A stretch of DNA of 47,129 nt, taken from Candidatus Sulfotelmatobacter sp. Its GTDB lineage: Bacteria; Acidobacteriota; Terriglobia; Terriglobales; Acidobacteriaceae. The stretch lies in contig JASHTD010000467.1 of the NCBI GenBank assembly GCA_030040725.1, positions 1 through 47,129 of the forward strand. The letters run 5' to 3'. The translations under genes were made by a program, and so were the position numbers. The notes below the pieces were generated by a model. The model searched no databases. It had not been told where the DNA came from and saw only the letters and a program-made list of their open reading frames with translations. Shown here piece after piece: positions 16,004 to 25,174 of the stretch. Each line of letters starts with the position of its first letter. The first letter of the stretch is position 1.

Positions 16004-17632
16004 TCACTTCGCGGGATTCTCCGCCACTAGTTTGCGATCAGCTTGGCTATATCGTAGAAAAGGGGAAAATGGGCTGACCTCGAACGGCATCTTTTCACTT
16101 GCCGACAAAGGAGCAACCGGTTTCGTGCTCATCATCGAGATTTGATTACTCCATGGATCCAGCTTGATCCTGCTGCCAATGGGAAGAGCAGCTATTTGAT
16201 CGAGACGAAGCTTTTCAAAACGTGGAGCGGCGTTCAACAGTCCGGCCATTCGGATATTTTTCCCGATCGCCATTCTGTTGCCCAGCTGCGGTCTGATCAG
16301 ATTCGTGAGAATCAGAGAACGATCGTGTAACGCTGTGAGAAACAGGCCCGCACTCGACAGCTTGTCCTTATATGATGAGTTCGCCAACAACTCGATAGCT
16401 TTATTGTCGGCAGCTTTCTCATCCGCTGCGTTCCGTGCGAAATCCAAACGTCGAAACGTCTCAGGATCGGGAAAGAAGAAGCGATCGCTGAAGGCAAACC
16501 TGGTGTCGACGCGATGGCCTAACACAATATGGCCGAGTTCATGAGCCAGGATGGCCGCCAGAGATGATTCATCCGGTAGCACATCCAGAAGACCACGGCT
16601 GACTACAATCGTGTGCCCAATCGTGAAAGATTCCAAAGGCAGTGTCAGCAGCACGCGACAACGTACCTCCGGCTCGATCTCCAGTTTGTTACCGATGATG
16701 AGATTGTTGACCACGCTCTGCAGGACGTTGTCTACATCGCTAGCGGGCGCGATCAAGCCGATCTTCTGCAGATGGTCCAGCGCATTGTCTTCGGCCATCC
16801 GCTCCCACATGCGCTGGGCTTTCACCGGGCCGTTATCTTCATCAAAGGAACGATCATTCACCGTGCTGTCGACTGTGATTTGCGTAAATTCGTCGTCGCG
16901 ACTCAGTTGCTCTGGTTCGTAGGACCATAAACGGGTTTGTGCTTTGAAGTACGCGTCATGGGACAGCGGACTGCCTGGTTGTCTGCCTGATTCTTCGGCG
17001 TAAATGTAGGACGGAAGCCAAACGTCCGCTTGCAAATTGAAACGCCAGCTATCAAAGTGCAAATAATATTTGTATTGTGAGCTTCCAGAGTAAGTCCCGT
17101 TGAAGCGGACGATGTTGAAGTCGCGGTCTTCTACCCAGATTCTTCCGGTAAACAATCCTCTGCGTGCTTGGTCTCTGGGTTGAACATCGATGACAATGCA
17201 GCGTACTTCTCCCAGAAACTCACGCCGCACGAAACTGAAACGATAATTGCCCTTCTGAAAGTCTGAATCGAGAATCACCATCTGCGCAAAGCCCTGCGGA
17301 ATAAATTTTTCCGAAAAGGCCGATGTGAAAGGGTTAGACGATCCGCCGTGCTGCTTCTTGAACAATGACTCGCGGAGAGTAGCATTCAAAAAAACGCGGC
17401 CGAGGAAATATTGATCACTGATCGGCTCGACCTCATGATCCTGGCCTTGGTGAAGCTTCTGAATATAGGTTTCGGCCAAAGGATGCATGTCCCTCATCGT
17501 CGCGACGAACTTGTGTTCGCGGTCTACCATGCGATCGACCGTTTGATCGAATGAAAGTTGCGCGGACTCGGTCGCCGCAACTGGGGTGACTGACACGAGC
17601 AGCAAGATGATGAGTGTTCTGAAGTTGTGCAT
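16004..17632 (-). CDS. Secreted M48-family zinc metallopeptidase with N-terminal beta-rich domain
   Basis: A 542-residue protein with a signal peptide (FRTLIILLLVSVTPVAA). The zinc-binding HELGH is at residues 364-368, in ILAHELGHIVLGH, with the third-ligand region downstream in ADEKAADNKAIELL. This is the M48 (Ste24/BepA-like) peptidase layout. The first 250 residues (SFVRREFLGEVRCIVIDVQP, GRIWVEDRDFNIVRFNGTY) resemble the curved sheet of LolA/RseB-type periplasmic proteins; that similarity is from pattern only. No transmembrane segments surround the active site, unlike membrane-bound HtpX. A periplasmic quality-control role, as for BepA, is a reasonable guess. It lies 427 bases after the PQQ dehydrogenase and 88 bases before the small beta-barrel gene. 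Confidence 0.85.
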   Translation of the reverse strand: MHNFRTLIILLLVSVTPVAATESAQLSFDQTVDRMVDREHKFVATMRDMHPLAETYIQKLHQGQDHEVEPISDQYFLGRVFLNATLRESLFKKQHGGSSNPFTSAFSEKFIPQGFAQMVILDSDFQKGNYRFSFVRREFLGEVRCIVIDVQPRDQARRGLFTGRIWVEDRDFNIVRFNGTYSGSSQYKYYLHFDSWRFNLQADVWLPSYIYAEESGRQPGSPLSHDAYFKAQTRLWSYEPEQLSRDDEFTQITVDSTVNDRSFDEDNGPVKAQRMWERMAEDNALDHLQKIGLIAPASDVDNVLQSVVNNLIIGNKLEIEPEVRCRVLLTLPLESFTIGHTIVVSRGLLDVLPDESSLAAILAHELGHIVLGHRVDTRFAFSDRFFFPDPETFRRLDFARNAADEKAADNKAIELLANSSYKDKLSSAGLFLTALHDRSLILTNLIRPQLGNRMAIGKNIRMAGLLNAAPRFEKLRLDQIAALPIGSRIKLDPWSNQISMMSTKPVAPLSASEKMPFEVSPFSPFLRYSQADRKLVAENPAK

Positions 17633-18059
17633 TAGTGGCCTTCTACAGGAACGGTGTGCGCAATCGAGTTTCCACTGGCACTCCCCAGGTCTCAGGCCCG
17701 AGATATCCGCTGGATCTGCCGCTGGAGCCTCCGAATGCTAGCTACCTAAGGCACTTAGGCCATTCATTGCTTGCGGGCGCAGGCGAGGCCTTTAAGCAAG
17801 CCTTTTGCACGTTAGTAACCTGTCTTGAGTAACAAAACTGAAAGGCTGCTGAAACTTTTGTTCACATGGAGGGATTTGTTTTCCACTACGAAGACATCGA
17901 CGTGCTACTGGCAGGTGCCTCTCCGCCCGCCTCGATCCGATCGGCAATCCGCGGCCTTGGTTTTTTCTAGGGAATAGCAATGCGAGTGGAGGGTCCCCGG
18001 CTTAGAGCCGAGGACCGTTTAGCTAAGAATCACGCGAGAGATCCTTCATTTGTTGTGCA
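17633..18059. other. Gene-free region upstream of the M48 peptidase
   Basis: No credible coding frame is visible; the short frames present have no family resemblance. It contains an inverted repeat CCTAAG-GCA-CTTAGG at 17745-17759, possibly a regulator site for the peptidase gene, and a strong hairpin at 17992-18016 near the end of the PQQ dehydrogenase gene. I see no convincing promoter. Confidence 0.5.
17992..18016 (-). terminator. Stem-loop downstream of the PQQ dehydrogenase
   Basis: On the minus strand GGTCCTCGGCT, loop CTA and AGCCGGGGACC form an 11-bp stem with one G-U pair. It begins 43 bases after the stop codon. No T-run follows, so it may be a stability element or a factor-assisted terminator instead of a classical intrinsic one. 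Confidence 0.4.
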
Positions 18060-20165
18060 TTATTTTTTGTGCGCCGGCGCCGCGGACGGGGCGGCGTGTT
18101 CTCCCTTATAAGCTTTCCACGCGCCGTCGATTACGTAGGCATGAATTGCATCTGCCTGTTTGGTCGTCATGCGCAGATGCGGGAAAGCAAACTTCGGCGG
18201 ATCGGCAAATCCCGGCATACCGTTTACCCAATGCGTGCCCTCCAGCACAATGCTGTACCACCCCTCGTGCACTTCGGGAGGAGCGTAACGCAGGTCGGGG
18301 ATAGCGCCGTTCAGCACCCAGGCGCCGCTGCCGTCGAGCCCTGGGGAATGGCATCCGTCGCAATAAAATGTTTGGTAGAGTTTCGCGCCTTCGTGAATCA
18401 TTGCTGAATTCCAGCGCTGGGCAGGCGGCTTGGGCACCGGTGGCACAACATCCGGCGGAGTCGGAAAGGGAACCTTAGCGCCCAGCTTGAATGCCAAAAT
18501 GCGGGAAGGCCCGCGCTTCGATCGCGGCGTGGCCATCGTCCAGGCGGGAGCGAATAGCCGCGATCCCGATCCCCATCCCACCGGCAATATCACATATTGC
18601 TCGTCGTTCACGGTATAGGTAACCGGAACCGATTCGATCGCCGAACCCGTATCGATTGACCAAACCTTCTTTCCCGAGTCCGCCGCGTAGGCCGCGAACT
18701 CGCCCGAGCCCTGACCCTGAAACACAAGATTTCCCGCCGTCGATAGCACACCACCGTTGGTAGCAATCTCCTCTTCGACCGACCAGCGTTGCGTCTGAGT
18801 GACAGGGTCCCATGCGATGAGCCGGCCATCGGTCTGCTGCATCCACTCGCCGGTTTCGACTTTGGCTTGCGAGCGAGGCTTGCGATCTGTCGCAGGAATG
18901 TAAACCAGGCCGGTGATCGGGTTGTAGCTCATCGGCCACCAGTTGTGGACGGTCCACTGCTTGCCGCCACCTTTCGAAGCTGGCACTTCGACGGCTTTGC
19001 CCGTGTTTATATCAATCGAGGTCGCCCAATTCACCTTCACGATCGGCTTGCCTGAAAGCAGCTTTCCAGTCTGCGCATCGAGGACGTAATAGAAACCGTT
19101 TTTCGGAACGGTCATGGCCACGTGCTGCTTTTCGCCATTAATCACGAGATCAGCGATCACGATGTGATTGTTTTCCGTCTGCAAGCCGGGTGCGCTGGTC
19201 TGGTAATGCCACACGTACTCGCCGGTATCGGCCTTGACCGCGACGATGCAGCCCGCAAATAGCTTGTCTCCTTTGGCGCGGATTACTGACAACTCGCCAT
19301 AATCTGCGCCTGCTCCTGCAGTTCCGAAAATTACATAATCGGTGACCGGATCGTAGGTGATTGCTGTCCAGACATCAGCACCACCCATGCGCCAGGCATC
19401 CCCGGCGGGCCAGGTTTTTGCGGCAATGTCGCGCAGCGCGGCTGATTCGAATGGTTTTTTGGGATCGCCCGGCACCGTCCAAAACCTCCAGAGTTCTTTT
19501 CCAGTCTCGGCTTCGTAGGCAACAATCGATCCGCGTACGCCGTCATCCGAGCCGTTGTAGCCGATGAAGACTTTTCCTTTCGCTACGTGCGGAGCGTTGG
19601 TGATTCCCGTCTGAGTTGGTTCGCACACTTGCGCTTCCCAGAGTTGTCTGCCGGTCGCGGCATCAATGGCAACCAGTCGGCAGTCGCCAGTTCCAACAAA
19701 AACCTTCCCCTCCCATACCGCAACTCCGGCATTCGTTCGAGCGGAGTACGATCCGTTAAGAGCCTGATCGAGCCGCACCTTCGGATCAAACTTCCAAATC
19801 GATTTTCCCGTCGCGGCATCGATGGCATACACCTTCGACTGCGGGGCGCTGATGTATGCGACGCCATCGACCACGATCGGTTCGGAAACGATCCCCACGG
19901 CGCTGTCCACGTCCACGTACCACGCCAGACCCATCCTGCTGACGTTCTGATCCGTGATCTGTTTCAGCGGACTGAAGTGTCCCTCGTCGAAGGCTCGCCC
20001 GTTCAGCAACCAGTTCGAGCCTTCAGCCGCATCGGCGTCGACACGGGCTTCATTTACATTTCCAGCCTTCGGCAGATTATCGGCGGAGATCTTCCAAATT
20101 CCGATCATGGCCGTGCTCATCGAGAGCACCATAAGGGCAATCACATTTCGCGCTGAAATTCGCAA
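18060..20165 (-). CDS. PQQ-dependent dehydrogenase fused to a C-terminal cytochrome c domain
   Basis: A 701-residue periplasmic quinohemoprotein. Residues 1-30 form a signal anchor. Residues about 50-560 are an eight-bladed propeller with repeated A-x-D-A-x-T-G-K-x-x-W motifs (VYAIDAATGKSIWKF, LVAIDAATGRQLWEA, IVAYEAETGKELWRF). Residues about 585-690 are a cytochrome c domain with CDGCH at 602-606 and a likely axial Met in NGMPGF. Type II alcohol dehydrogenases pass electrons from PQQ to this haem. The vicinal Cys-Cys motif of methanol/ethanol dehydrogenases (CCDxVNRG) is replaced by SYSARTNAG, so the substrate or electron transfer may differ. The TTG start at 20165 is supported by GGAGG six bases upstream. 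No PQQ biosynthesis gene is nearby. Confidence 0.88.
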   Translation of the reverse strand: MRISARNVIALMVLSMSTAMIGIWKISADNLPKAGNVNEARVDADAAEGSNWLLNGRAFDEGHFSPLKQITDQNVSRMGLAWYVDVDSAVGIVSEPIVVDGVAYISAPQSKVYAIDAATGKSIWKFDPKVRLDQALNGSYSARTNAGVAVWEGKVFVGTGDCRLVAIDAATGRQLWEAQVCEPTQTGITNAPHVAKGKVFIGYNGSDDGVRGSIVAYEAETGKELWRFWTVPGDPKKPFESAALRDIAAKTWPAGDAWRMGGADVWTAITYDPVTDYVIFGTAGAGADYGELSVIRAKGDKLFAGCIVAVKADTGEYVWHYQTSAPGLQTENNHIVIADLVINGEKQHVAMTVPKNGFYYVLDAQTGKLLSGKPIVKVNWATSIDINTGKAVEVPASKGGGKQWTVHNWWPMSYNPITGLVYIPATDRKPRSQAKVETGEWMQQTDGRLIAWDPVTQTQRWSVEEEIATNGGVLSTAGNLVFQGQGSGEFAAYAADSGKKVWSIDTGSAIESVPVTYTVNDEQYVILPVGWGSGSRLFAPAWTMATPRSKRGPSRILAFKLGAKVPFPTPPDVVPPVPKPPAQRWNSAMIHEGAKLYQTFYCDGCHSPGLDGSGAWVLNGAIPDLRYAPPEVHEGWYSIVLEGTHWVNGMPGFADPPKFAFPHLRMTTKQADAIHAYVIDGAWKAYKGEHAAPSAAPAHKK

Positions 20166-20304
20166 ACGTAACCTCCGCGGGGTCGGAGCAAAGCTGTTGA
20201 TCCTCCAATTCTAGTGGCACGAGGGGCTTCGCGCCTAGTGTTCACCGGGGCGCGGCAGCGTTAACTTGCATTTCCGTCAGGAGCAACCCAACTTCGAGTA
20301 CTAC

Positions 20305-20330
20305 AGCCGCCCGATTTCGGGCGGCTTTCT
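20305..20330 (+). terminator. Intrinsic terminator on the plus strand with no plus-strand gene before it
   Basis: AGCCGCCCG (20305-20313), loop ATTT and CGGGCGGCT (20318-20326) form a perfect 9-bp GC-rich stem followed by TTCTTCGTT. The T-rich side is on the plus strand, while both neighbouring genes run on the minus strand. It could end a short plus-strand RNA transcribed from about 20170-20300. Confidence 0.6.
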
Positions 20331-20361
20331 TCGTTCAAGATAAATTGCTCTGTCGGATGCT

Positions 20362-22038
20362 CTACGGTGCCGGGATCTGCACATTGGGGACAATATTCGA
20401 GTAGCCGCTCTCTTCGTTACTCGAATTTACGGCAGTGGTGGCATAACAGTAATTCGTGCCATCGATGACGACAGAGTCGGTGTAGAGCGTCGTGGTATTC
20501 AAGGAAGAGTTGATCTTGGAGAACGATCCGCATGAGCTTGTATATACCGCGCGATAGATGTTGTACCCCGAAATGTCAGGCGATGAGCTCGCGGTCCAGG
20601 CGAGGTTGACCGAGTAGGTCGGCGGAGCGGTACCGGTTCCGGTGAGCGCTTCCAGTGTGGGCGAAGTCTGCCCGTTGTTGGCGAAGCCGAGCGTAGCGCC
20701 GGCGGGTCCAGTGGTCGTCGGGCTGAAAGTCACCGTGAATGGCAGGCTTTGGCCGGCAGTGATCGTCACCGGCAACGACAACCCGCTTACGCTGAAGACG
20801 GAGTTATTCGAATTGGCGGCCGTCACCGTAACATTCGCTCCAGTGGCTTTCAGGCTTCCCGAGGCCATTCCGCTCGTACCGACGACTACACCACCGACGC
20901 CCAAAGTCGCAGGCGTAACGCTGAGCTGCCCGACGGCCGCGGTGCCTGTTCCGGACAACGCGATTGCTAAAGTTGGATTCGATGCGTTCGAGGTCACGGT
21001 GACCGTGCCACTGGCACTTCCGGAAGTTGTCGGGTCGAATGTGATATTGAATGTTGCGCTCTGATTGGCCGCGAGCGTCAATGGCGTTGTGACTCCAGTC
21101 AGGCCGAAACCCGAGCCGCTGACTGTAATCTGCGAAACCGTGACGGTCGTGCCGCCGGTATTGGTGATGGTTTCGGAAAGCGAATCATCGTTTCCGATGG
21201 TCACGCTGCCGAAGCCGAGGCTAGCCGGATTCGATCCCATTTCGCCCGGAGAAAGGCCGGTGCCCGACAAAGCCATACCCAAGGATGAATTCGACGCGTC
21301 TGAAGTAATTGTGACCGTTCCGCTGGCGCTTCCCGCAGATTGCGGCGCAAAGCTCACGGTAAATGTGGCGCTCTGAGAAGCATTGAGCGTGACCGGCGCA
21401 GTGATTCCAGTCAAAGTGAATCCGGCGCCGGAGACTGCAATCTGCGAGATGTCAACGGCGGAACTGCCGCTGTTGGTCAGGGTCACAGTTTGTGTCTGAT
21501 TGCTGCCTACCGTGACGCTGCCGAACGATTCACTGGCCGGATTGAGACCAAGTTGTCCGGCAGTTGCCGTGCTCGTACCCGATCCATTTAGAGAAATACT
21601 CGCCGTTGCGTTTGAAGCATCGCTGCTGACGGTGGCCGTGGCACTGAATGCCTTAGCAGCGTTCGGGGCGAAAGTGATGCCGATGGATGTGTTCTGCCCT
21701 GCGGCGAGAGTGACGGGCAGGGTGGGGGAAGTCAGCAGGAAACTCTGGCTGCTGATGGTCACGCTGGTGATTGTGATCGAGGAACTGCCGGAGTTTGTGG
21801 CCGTGAGCGTAGTTCCCTTGGTGCTGCCAACCGCAACATTGCCGAAACTGACACTAGTGCTTCCAAAGGAAAGAGCACTGGCGGGCAGCTTGTTGGAGGG
21901 AGGGGGCTGCTGGTTGGAACCACCTCCGCTTAATCCCTGGCAACCAACCAGGAAAGCAAGGCTCAGAAGCAGTGAAAGTGGACCCGCCGCTTGGCGAAAG
22001 GTGCGAGTGAAATCATCATGTCCCAGGTCTTGTCGCAT
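20362..22038 (-). CDS. Lipoprotein with Hydin-like (choice-of-anchor D) repeats and C-terminal FN3 domain
   Basis: A 558-residue protein. The lipobox FLVGC predicts lipidation at Cys33, after a long n-region. Four tandem repeats of about 100 residues follow, each with L-x-F-G-x-V-x-V-G, T-x-T-N-S-G, Q-I-x-V-S-G-x-G-F, P-x-x-L-x-A-x-Q-S-A-T-F and SDASN...LSGTG; these are ASPM/SPD-2/Hydin-type beta-sandwiches. Residues about 455-550 look like a fibronectin type III domain (VNLAWTASSSPDISGYNIYR). The repeats drift towards the C-terminus, the fourth being the most divergent. Such proteins are exported surface scaffolds in this phylum. The gene is divergent from ppc across a 175-base gap. No ligand can be read from the sequence. 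Confidence 0.85.
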   Translation of the reverse strand: MRQDLGHDDFTRTFRQAAGPLSLLLSLAFLVGCQGLSGGGSNQQPPPSNKLPASALSFGSTSVSFGNVAVGSTKGTTLTATNSGSSSITITSVTISSQSFLLTSPTLPVTLAAGQNTSIGITFAPNAAKAFSATATVSSDASNATASISLNGSGTSTATAGQLGLNPASESFGSVTVGSNQTQTVTLTNSGSSAVDISQIAVSGAGFTLTGITAPVTLNASQSATFTVSFAPQSAGSASGTVTITSDASNSSLGMALSGTGLSPGEMGSNPASLGFGSVTIGNDDSLSETITNTGGTTVTVSQITVSGSGFGLTGVTTPLTLAANQSATFNITFDPTTSGSASGTVTVTSNASNPTLAIALSGTGTAAVGQLSVTPATLGVGGVVVGTSGMASGSLKATGANVTVTAANSNNSVFSVSGLSLPVTITAGQSLPFTVTFSPTTTGPAGATLGFANNGQTSPTLEALTGTGTAPPTYSVNLAWTASSSPDISGYNIYRAVYTSSCGSFSKINSSLNTTTLYTDSVVIDGTNYCYATTAVNSSNEESGYSNIVPNVQIPAP

Positions 22039-22213
22039 GCGTCAGTCATGGAACCGTGTCCTCGCGTTCCAGACTGCCTGGGCCGGGGGACGGCTCAGCA
22101 TCAGTTTGGGGCTTGATCCGCCATTTAGACAGATTTCAAAGGTACATATGAAATAACTACGGGGAAGCCAACGGGCGAGGAAAAAAGGACATGTCCGCAG
22201 AGGTGACTAAAGA

Positions 22214-25093
22214 ATGCGAATTCTGACCAGGAGCTGGCAGCGGTTACGCGTTCCGATTCCAGACCTTCCGCTAGAATATTTCATGGCCGACACTGCACTG
22301 TGGGGGGATGGCGGGCAGGCCGCCCGGCTTGCCGAGTTAACTGCAGACCGTTCCGATCCCGCCAAGGAACTCCCGCTGCGCCGCGACGTACGCTCGCTGG
22401 GAATTCTGCTTGGCCGTGTGCTGATCGAGCAGGAGGGAGAAGCGTTCTTTGATGTCGTGGAGCAGTTGCGGCGGCAACTGATTGAGCAGCGCGAGTTGTC
22501 CGCCGGCTCTGAGTTCGAGCGCAGTCTGAACCTCATGGCCCGCGCCCGCGAGATTGTGGCTAGCCTGCCGGTAGAGGAGGCTTACCGGGTCACCAAGGCC
22601 TTTGCGATTTATTTCGAACTTACCAACCTCGCCGAGACCAACCATCGCAAGCGGCGCCGGCGCGCGGCCCGGCTGCAGTCCGAGGAAACTGCTCTAGAGG
22701 GCTCGTTCCGGGGCACCCTGTTGTGCATGCGTGCGGCGGGAATCACCGCCGATGCCATGCTGAACTCTCTCCGCAGAATCAAGGTCGAGCCGGTCTTCAC
22801 TGCGCATCCAACCGAGATTACCCGGCGCACGATCCGCATCAAGCGCGGCCGCATCGCGGGATTCCTCGAACGACTGGATCAATTGCCACTTTCGGATTCC
22901 GAAGCTCGCGAATACGAGTCTCTGATCATGGCAGAAATCACAGCGCTCTGGCAGACCGACGAGGTCCGGCTCAACAAACCCACGGTGCGCGACGAGATTC
23001 ACATGGGCCTCGACTACTTTCCAATGATCCTGTTCGAAGCTGTTCCACGCCTGTATGCGGAAGTTGAGGATGCACTGCGTGAAGTCTATGGCGCTTCGAT
23101 CGATGTTGCGCAGTTACTGTCCTTTGGATCGTGGATTGGGGGCGACCGTGACGGGAATCCGTTTGTCACCGCCGACTCTACTCGTTCCGCAGTCGGTATG
23201 GCGCGCCACGTCATCATCGATTATTACATCGCCGAGACCACCCGTCTCATCGAACATCTAAGCATGTCAATCCGTCGTATTGATGTGTCCGAGGCGCTCA
23301 CCCGGAGGATTTGCAATCACGAGCGCGAACTGGGTGAGAAATATTCCCGCTGGAAACAAATCACGAGCGCTGAAGTCTACCGCCACTTCCTCGATTATCT
23401 GATTGCGCGGCTCCGGTTCAGCCGGAACTCGTCCAAGCATCCGCACGCCTACAAGTCTCCGGAACAATTTGCCGACGATCTTGTCATCATGCGCGACAGC
23501 CTTCTCGTCAACCGCGGCCTGCGGTTGGCTGATCTGGTCTCTTTGCTTCTGAACAAGGTCAGGACCTTCGGATTTCATCTTCACGCGCTGGATTTTCGCC
23601 AGCACGCCCGGGTGCTGTCTCAGGCGCTGATGGAGCTAGCTTTGACGCCGGAGCGGCCATCGCGATCGGTGCGACATCGATCGGAACTTTCTTCCGCATC
23701 GACTGAACTTGCCGCGACTTTTCACGCGATTGCCGAACTGAAAAAGACGCACTCCCCAAAAGCGATCCAGCGGTTCGTCATCAGCGGTACAGAGTCCGAG
23801 CAAGATGTTTTCGCCGTCGTCCGTCTAGCAGCGCTTTGCGGTGTGCCGGTTGCGGCGAACGTTGATGCGACCCTGGCTGCGAACAGGGACGATCGTGGCC
23901 TGATGCCGGTTCCTTTGTTTGAATCGATCGAGGCGCTGCGTTCATCCGCGACGATCATGCGGCGCGTCTGGAGGTCGCACGAATTCAAGTTGCCGCTCGA
24001 TTCCTGGGGACGTCATCACGAAGTCATGCTCGGGTATTCCGACTCCAACAAAGATGGAGGCATGCTGACCAGCACCTGGGAGTTGTACAAGGCACAACAC
24101 AACCTGCACGAAGCTGCTCGCGAGTGCGGAGTCACACTGCGCCTCTTCCACGGGCGCGGCGGAACGGTCGGCCGCGGGGGTGGCCCTACCCATGCCGCTA
24201 TCCTCGCGCAGCCGTCCGGAGATTTTTCTGGCGAAATTCGCATCACCGAGCAGGGAGAAGTCTTGAGCTGGAAATATTCCGATCCGGTGCTCGCCGAGTG
24301 GAACCTGGAAATCATGATTGCCGCCTGCCTCGAGGCCGTGGCCATGCCGACGCAAGTTTCGGCCGAAACCATGCAACGCTGGCATGACGCCATGGAGTCG
24401 ATGTCTGCCGATGCTTTCGTGTTTTACCGGAAACACATCGCAGAAAATTCCGACGTGCTTGAATATTTTGAGCAAGCCACGCCGGTCGACGAACTCGAAC
24501 ACGCGCGAATCGGGTCCCGGCCTGCGCGGCGTGGCGCGAATGCGACGACCAATCGGAGACTCGAAGATCTGCGCGCTATCCCCTGGGTCTTTGGCTGGAT
24601 GCAAAGCCGGCACGCCGTGCCTGCGTGGTTTGGGGCCGGCCATGCGCTTGCCCGATTCGCCGAACGCGGCGCCGCGCAAACAGAACTTCTGCGTGAAATG
24701 ATGCAAGGCTTTCCGCCATTCGCCAGCATGATGCGCAGCGTCGAAATCGCAATGGCTAAAGCCGATTTCACGATCGCCCGCCTCTATTCCGAGCTTGTAA
24801 CCAATACTGAGATTCGCGACCGGGTCTTTGAAATGCTGCGGCGCGAATTTGACCAAACCAGAAAGATTCTTCTCGACGTCACCGGCCAGCAGCAATTGCT
24901 GGAGAAGAATCCAGTCCTTTTGCGATCGATACGCCTTCGCAATCCATATGTCGATCCAATCAGCCTGATTCAAGTCGATCTCCTGCGACGCAAGCGCGCC
25001 GGCGGCGCCGATCCACCCGGCAGCACATCTCTCGATTATGCTCTGGGCGCGACCATGAACGGTATCGCCGCAGGACTGCATAACACGGGATAA
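22214..25093 (+). CDS. ppc: Phosphoenolpyruvate carboxylase
   Basis: A 959-residue enzyme of the bacterial-type length. It carboxylates PEP with bicarbonate to oxaloacetate, replenishing the TCA cycle. All signature segments are present: VFTAHPTE with catalytic His198, FGSWIGGDRDGNPFVT, MLGYSDSNKDGG with Lys613, LFHGRGGTVGRGGGP with His646, and the C-terminal TMNGIAAGLHNTG, close to the family's usual NTG ending. The start at 22214 has GAGGTGA 8 bases upstream. A later in-frame ATG (22283, MADTALWGD) is possible but has no ribosome site. The acyltransferase gene follows after 81 bases on the same strand, so co-transcription is possible, though no metabolic link is obvious. Confidence 0.98.
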   Translation: MRILTRSWQRLRVPIPDLPLEYFMADTALWGDGGQAARLAELTADRSDPAKELPLRRDVRSLGILLGRVLIEQEGEAFFDVVEQLRRQLIEQRELSAGSEFERSLNLMARAREIVASLPVEEAYRVTKAFAIYFELTNLAETNHRKRRRRAARLQSEETALEGSFRGTLLCMRAAGITADAMLNSLRRIKVEPVFTAHPTEITRRTIRIKRGRIAGFLERLDQLPLSDSEAREYESLIMAEITALWQTDEVRLNKPTVRDEIHMGLDYFPMILFEAVPRLYAEVEDALREVYGASIDVAQLLSFGSWIGGDRDGNPFVTADSTRSAVGMARHVIIDYYIAETTRLIEHLSMSIRRIDVSEALTRRICNHERELGEKYSRWKQITSAEVYRHFLDYLIARLRFSRNSSKHPHAYKSPEQFADDLVIMRDSLLVNRGLRLADLVSLLLNKVRTFGFHLHALDFRQHARVLSQALMELALTPERPSRSVRHRSELSSASTELAATFHAIAELKKTHSPKAIQRFVISGTESEQDVFAVVRLAALCGVPVAANVDATLAANRDDRGLMPVPLFESIEALRSSATIMRRVWRSHEFKLPLDSWGRHHEVMLGYSDSNKDGGMLTSTWELYKAQHNLHEAARECGVTLRLFHGRGGTVGRGGGPTHAAILAQPSGDFSGEIRITEQGEVLSWKYSDPVLAEWNLEIMIAACLEAVAMPTQVSAETMQRWHDAMESMSADAFVFYRKHIAENSDVLEYFEQATPVDELEHARIGSRPARRGANATTNRRLEDLRAIPWVFGWMQSRHAVPAWFGAGHALARFAERGAAQTELLREMMQGFPPFASMMRSVEIAMAKADFTIARLYSELVTNTEIRDRVFEMLRREFDQTRKILLDVTGQQQLLEKNPVLLRSIRLRNPYVDPISLIQVDLLRRKRAGGADPPGSTSLDYALGATMNGIAAGLHNTG

Positions 25094-25174
25094 GACTTTG
25101 ATCGCAGAAATTTCTGTGTGCAAAAAAACCGATCTTCGCGGAGAATCGAGGTCTGAGATATATAAATCTTAGCC

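Noticed and set aside
21500..22156. Plus-strand frame of 218 codons opposite the Hydin-repeat lipoprotein
   Set aside because: It mirrors the repeats of the real gene (regularly repeated VAL/LPT patterns are antisense of the repeat) and has no signal of its own.
25105..25116. CAGAAATTTCTG palindrome after ppc as terminator
   Set aside because: The palindrome has no loop and its stem is AT-rich; the following A-run is on the wrong strand for a plus-strand terminator.
23942..25123. Minus-strand open frame of 393 codons opposite ppc
   Set aside because: It lies wholly inside the recognisable PEP carboxylase gene, has no family resemblance and no ribosome site; long antisense frames are common in GC-rich genes.
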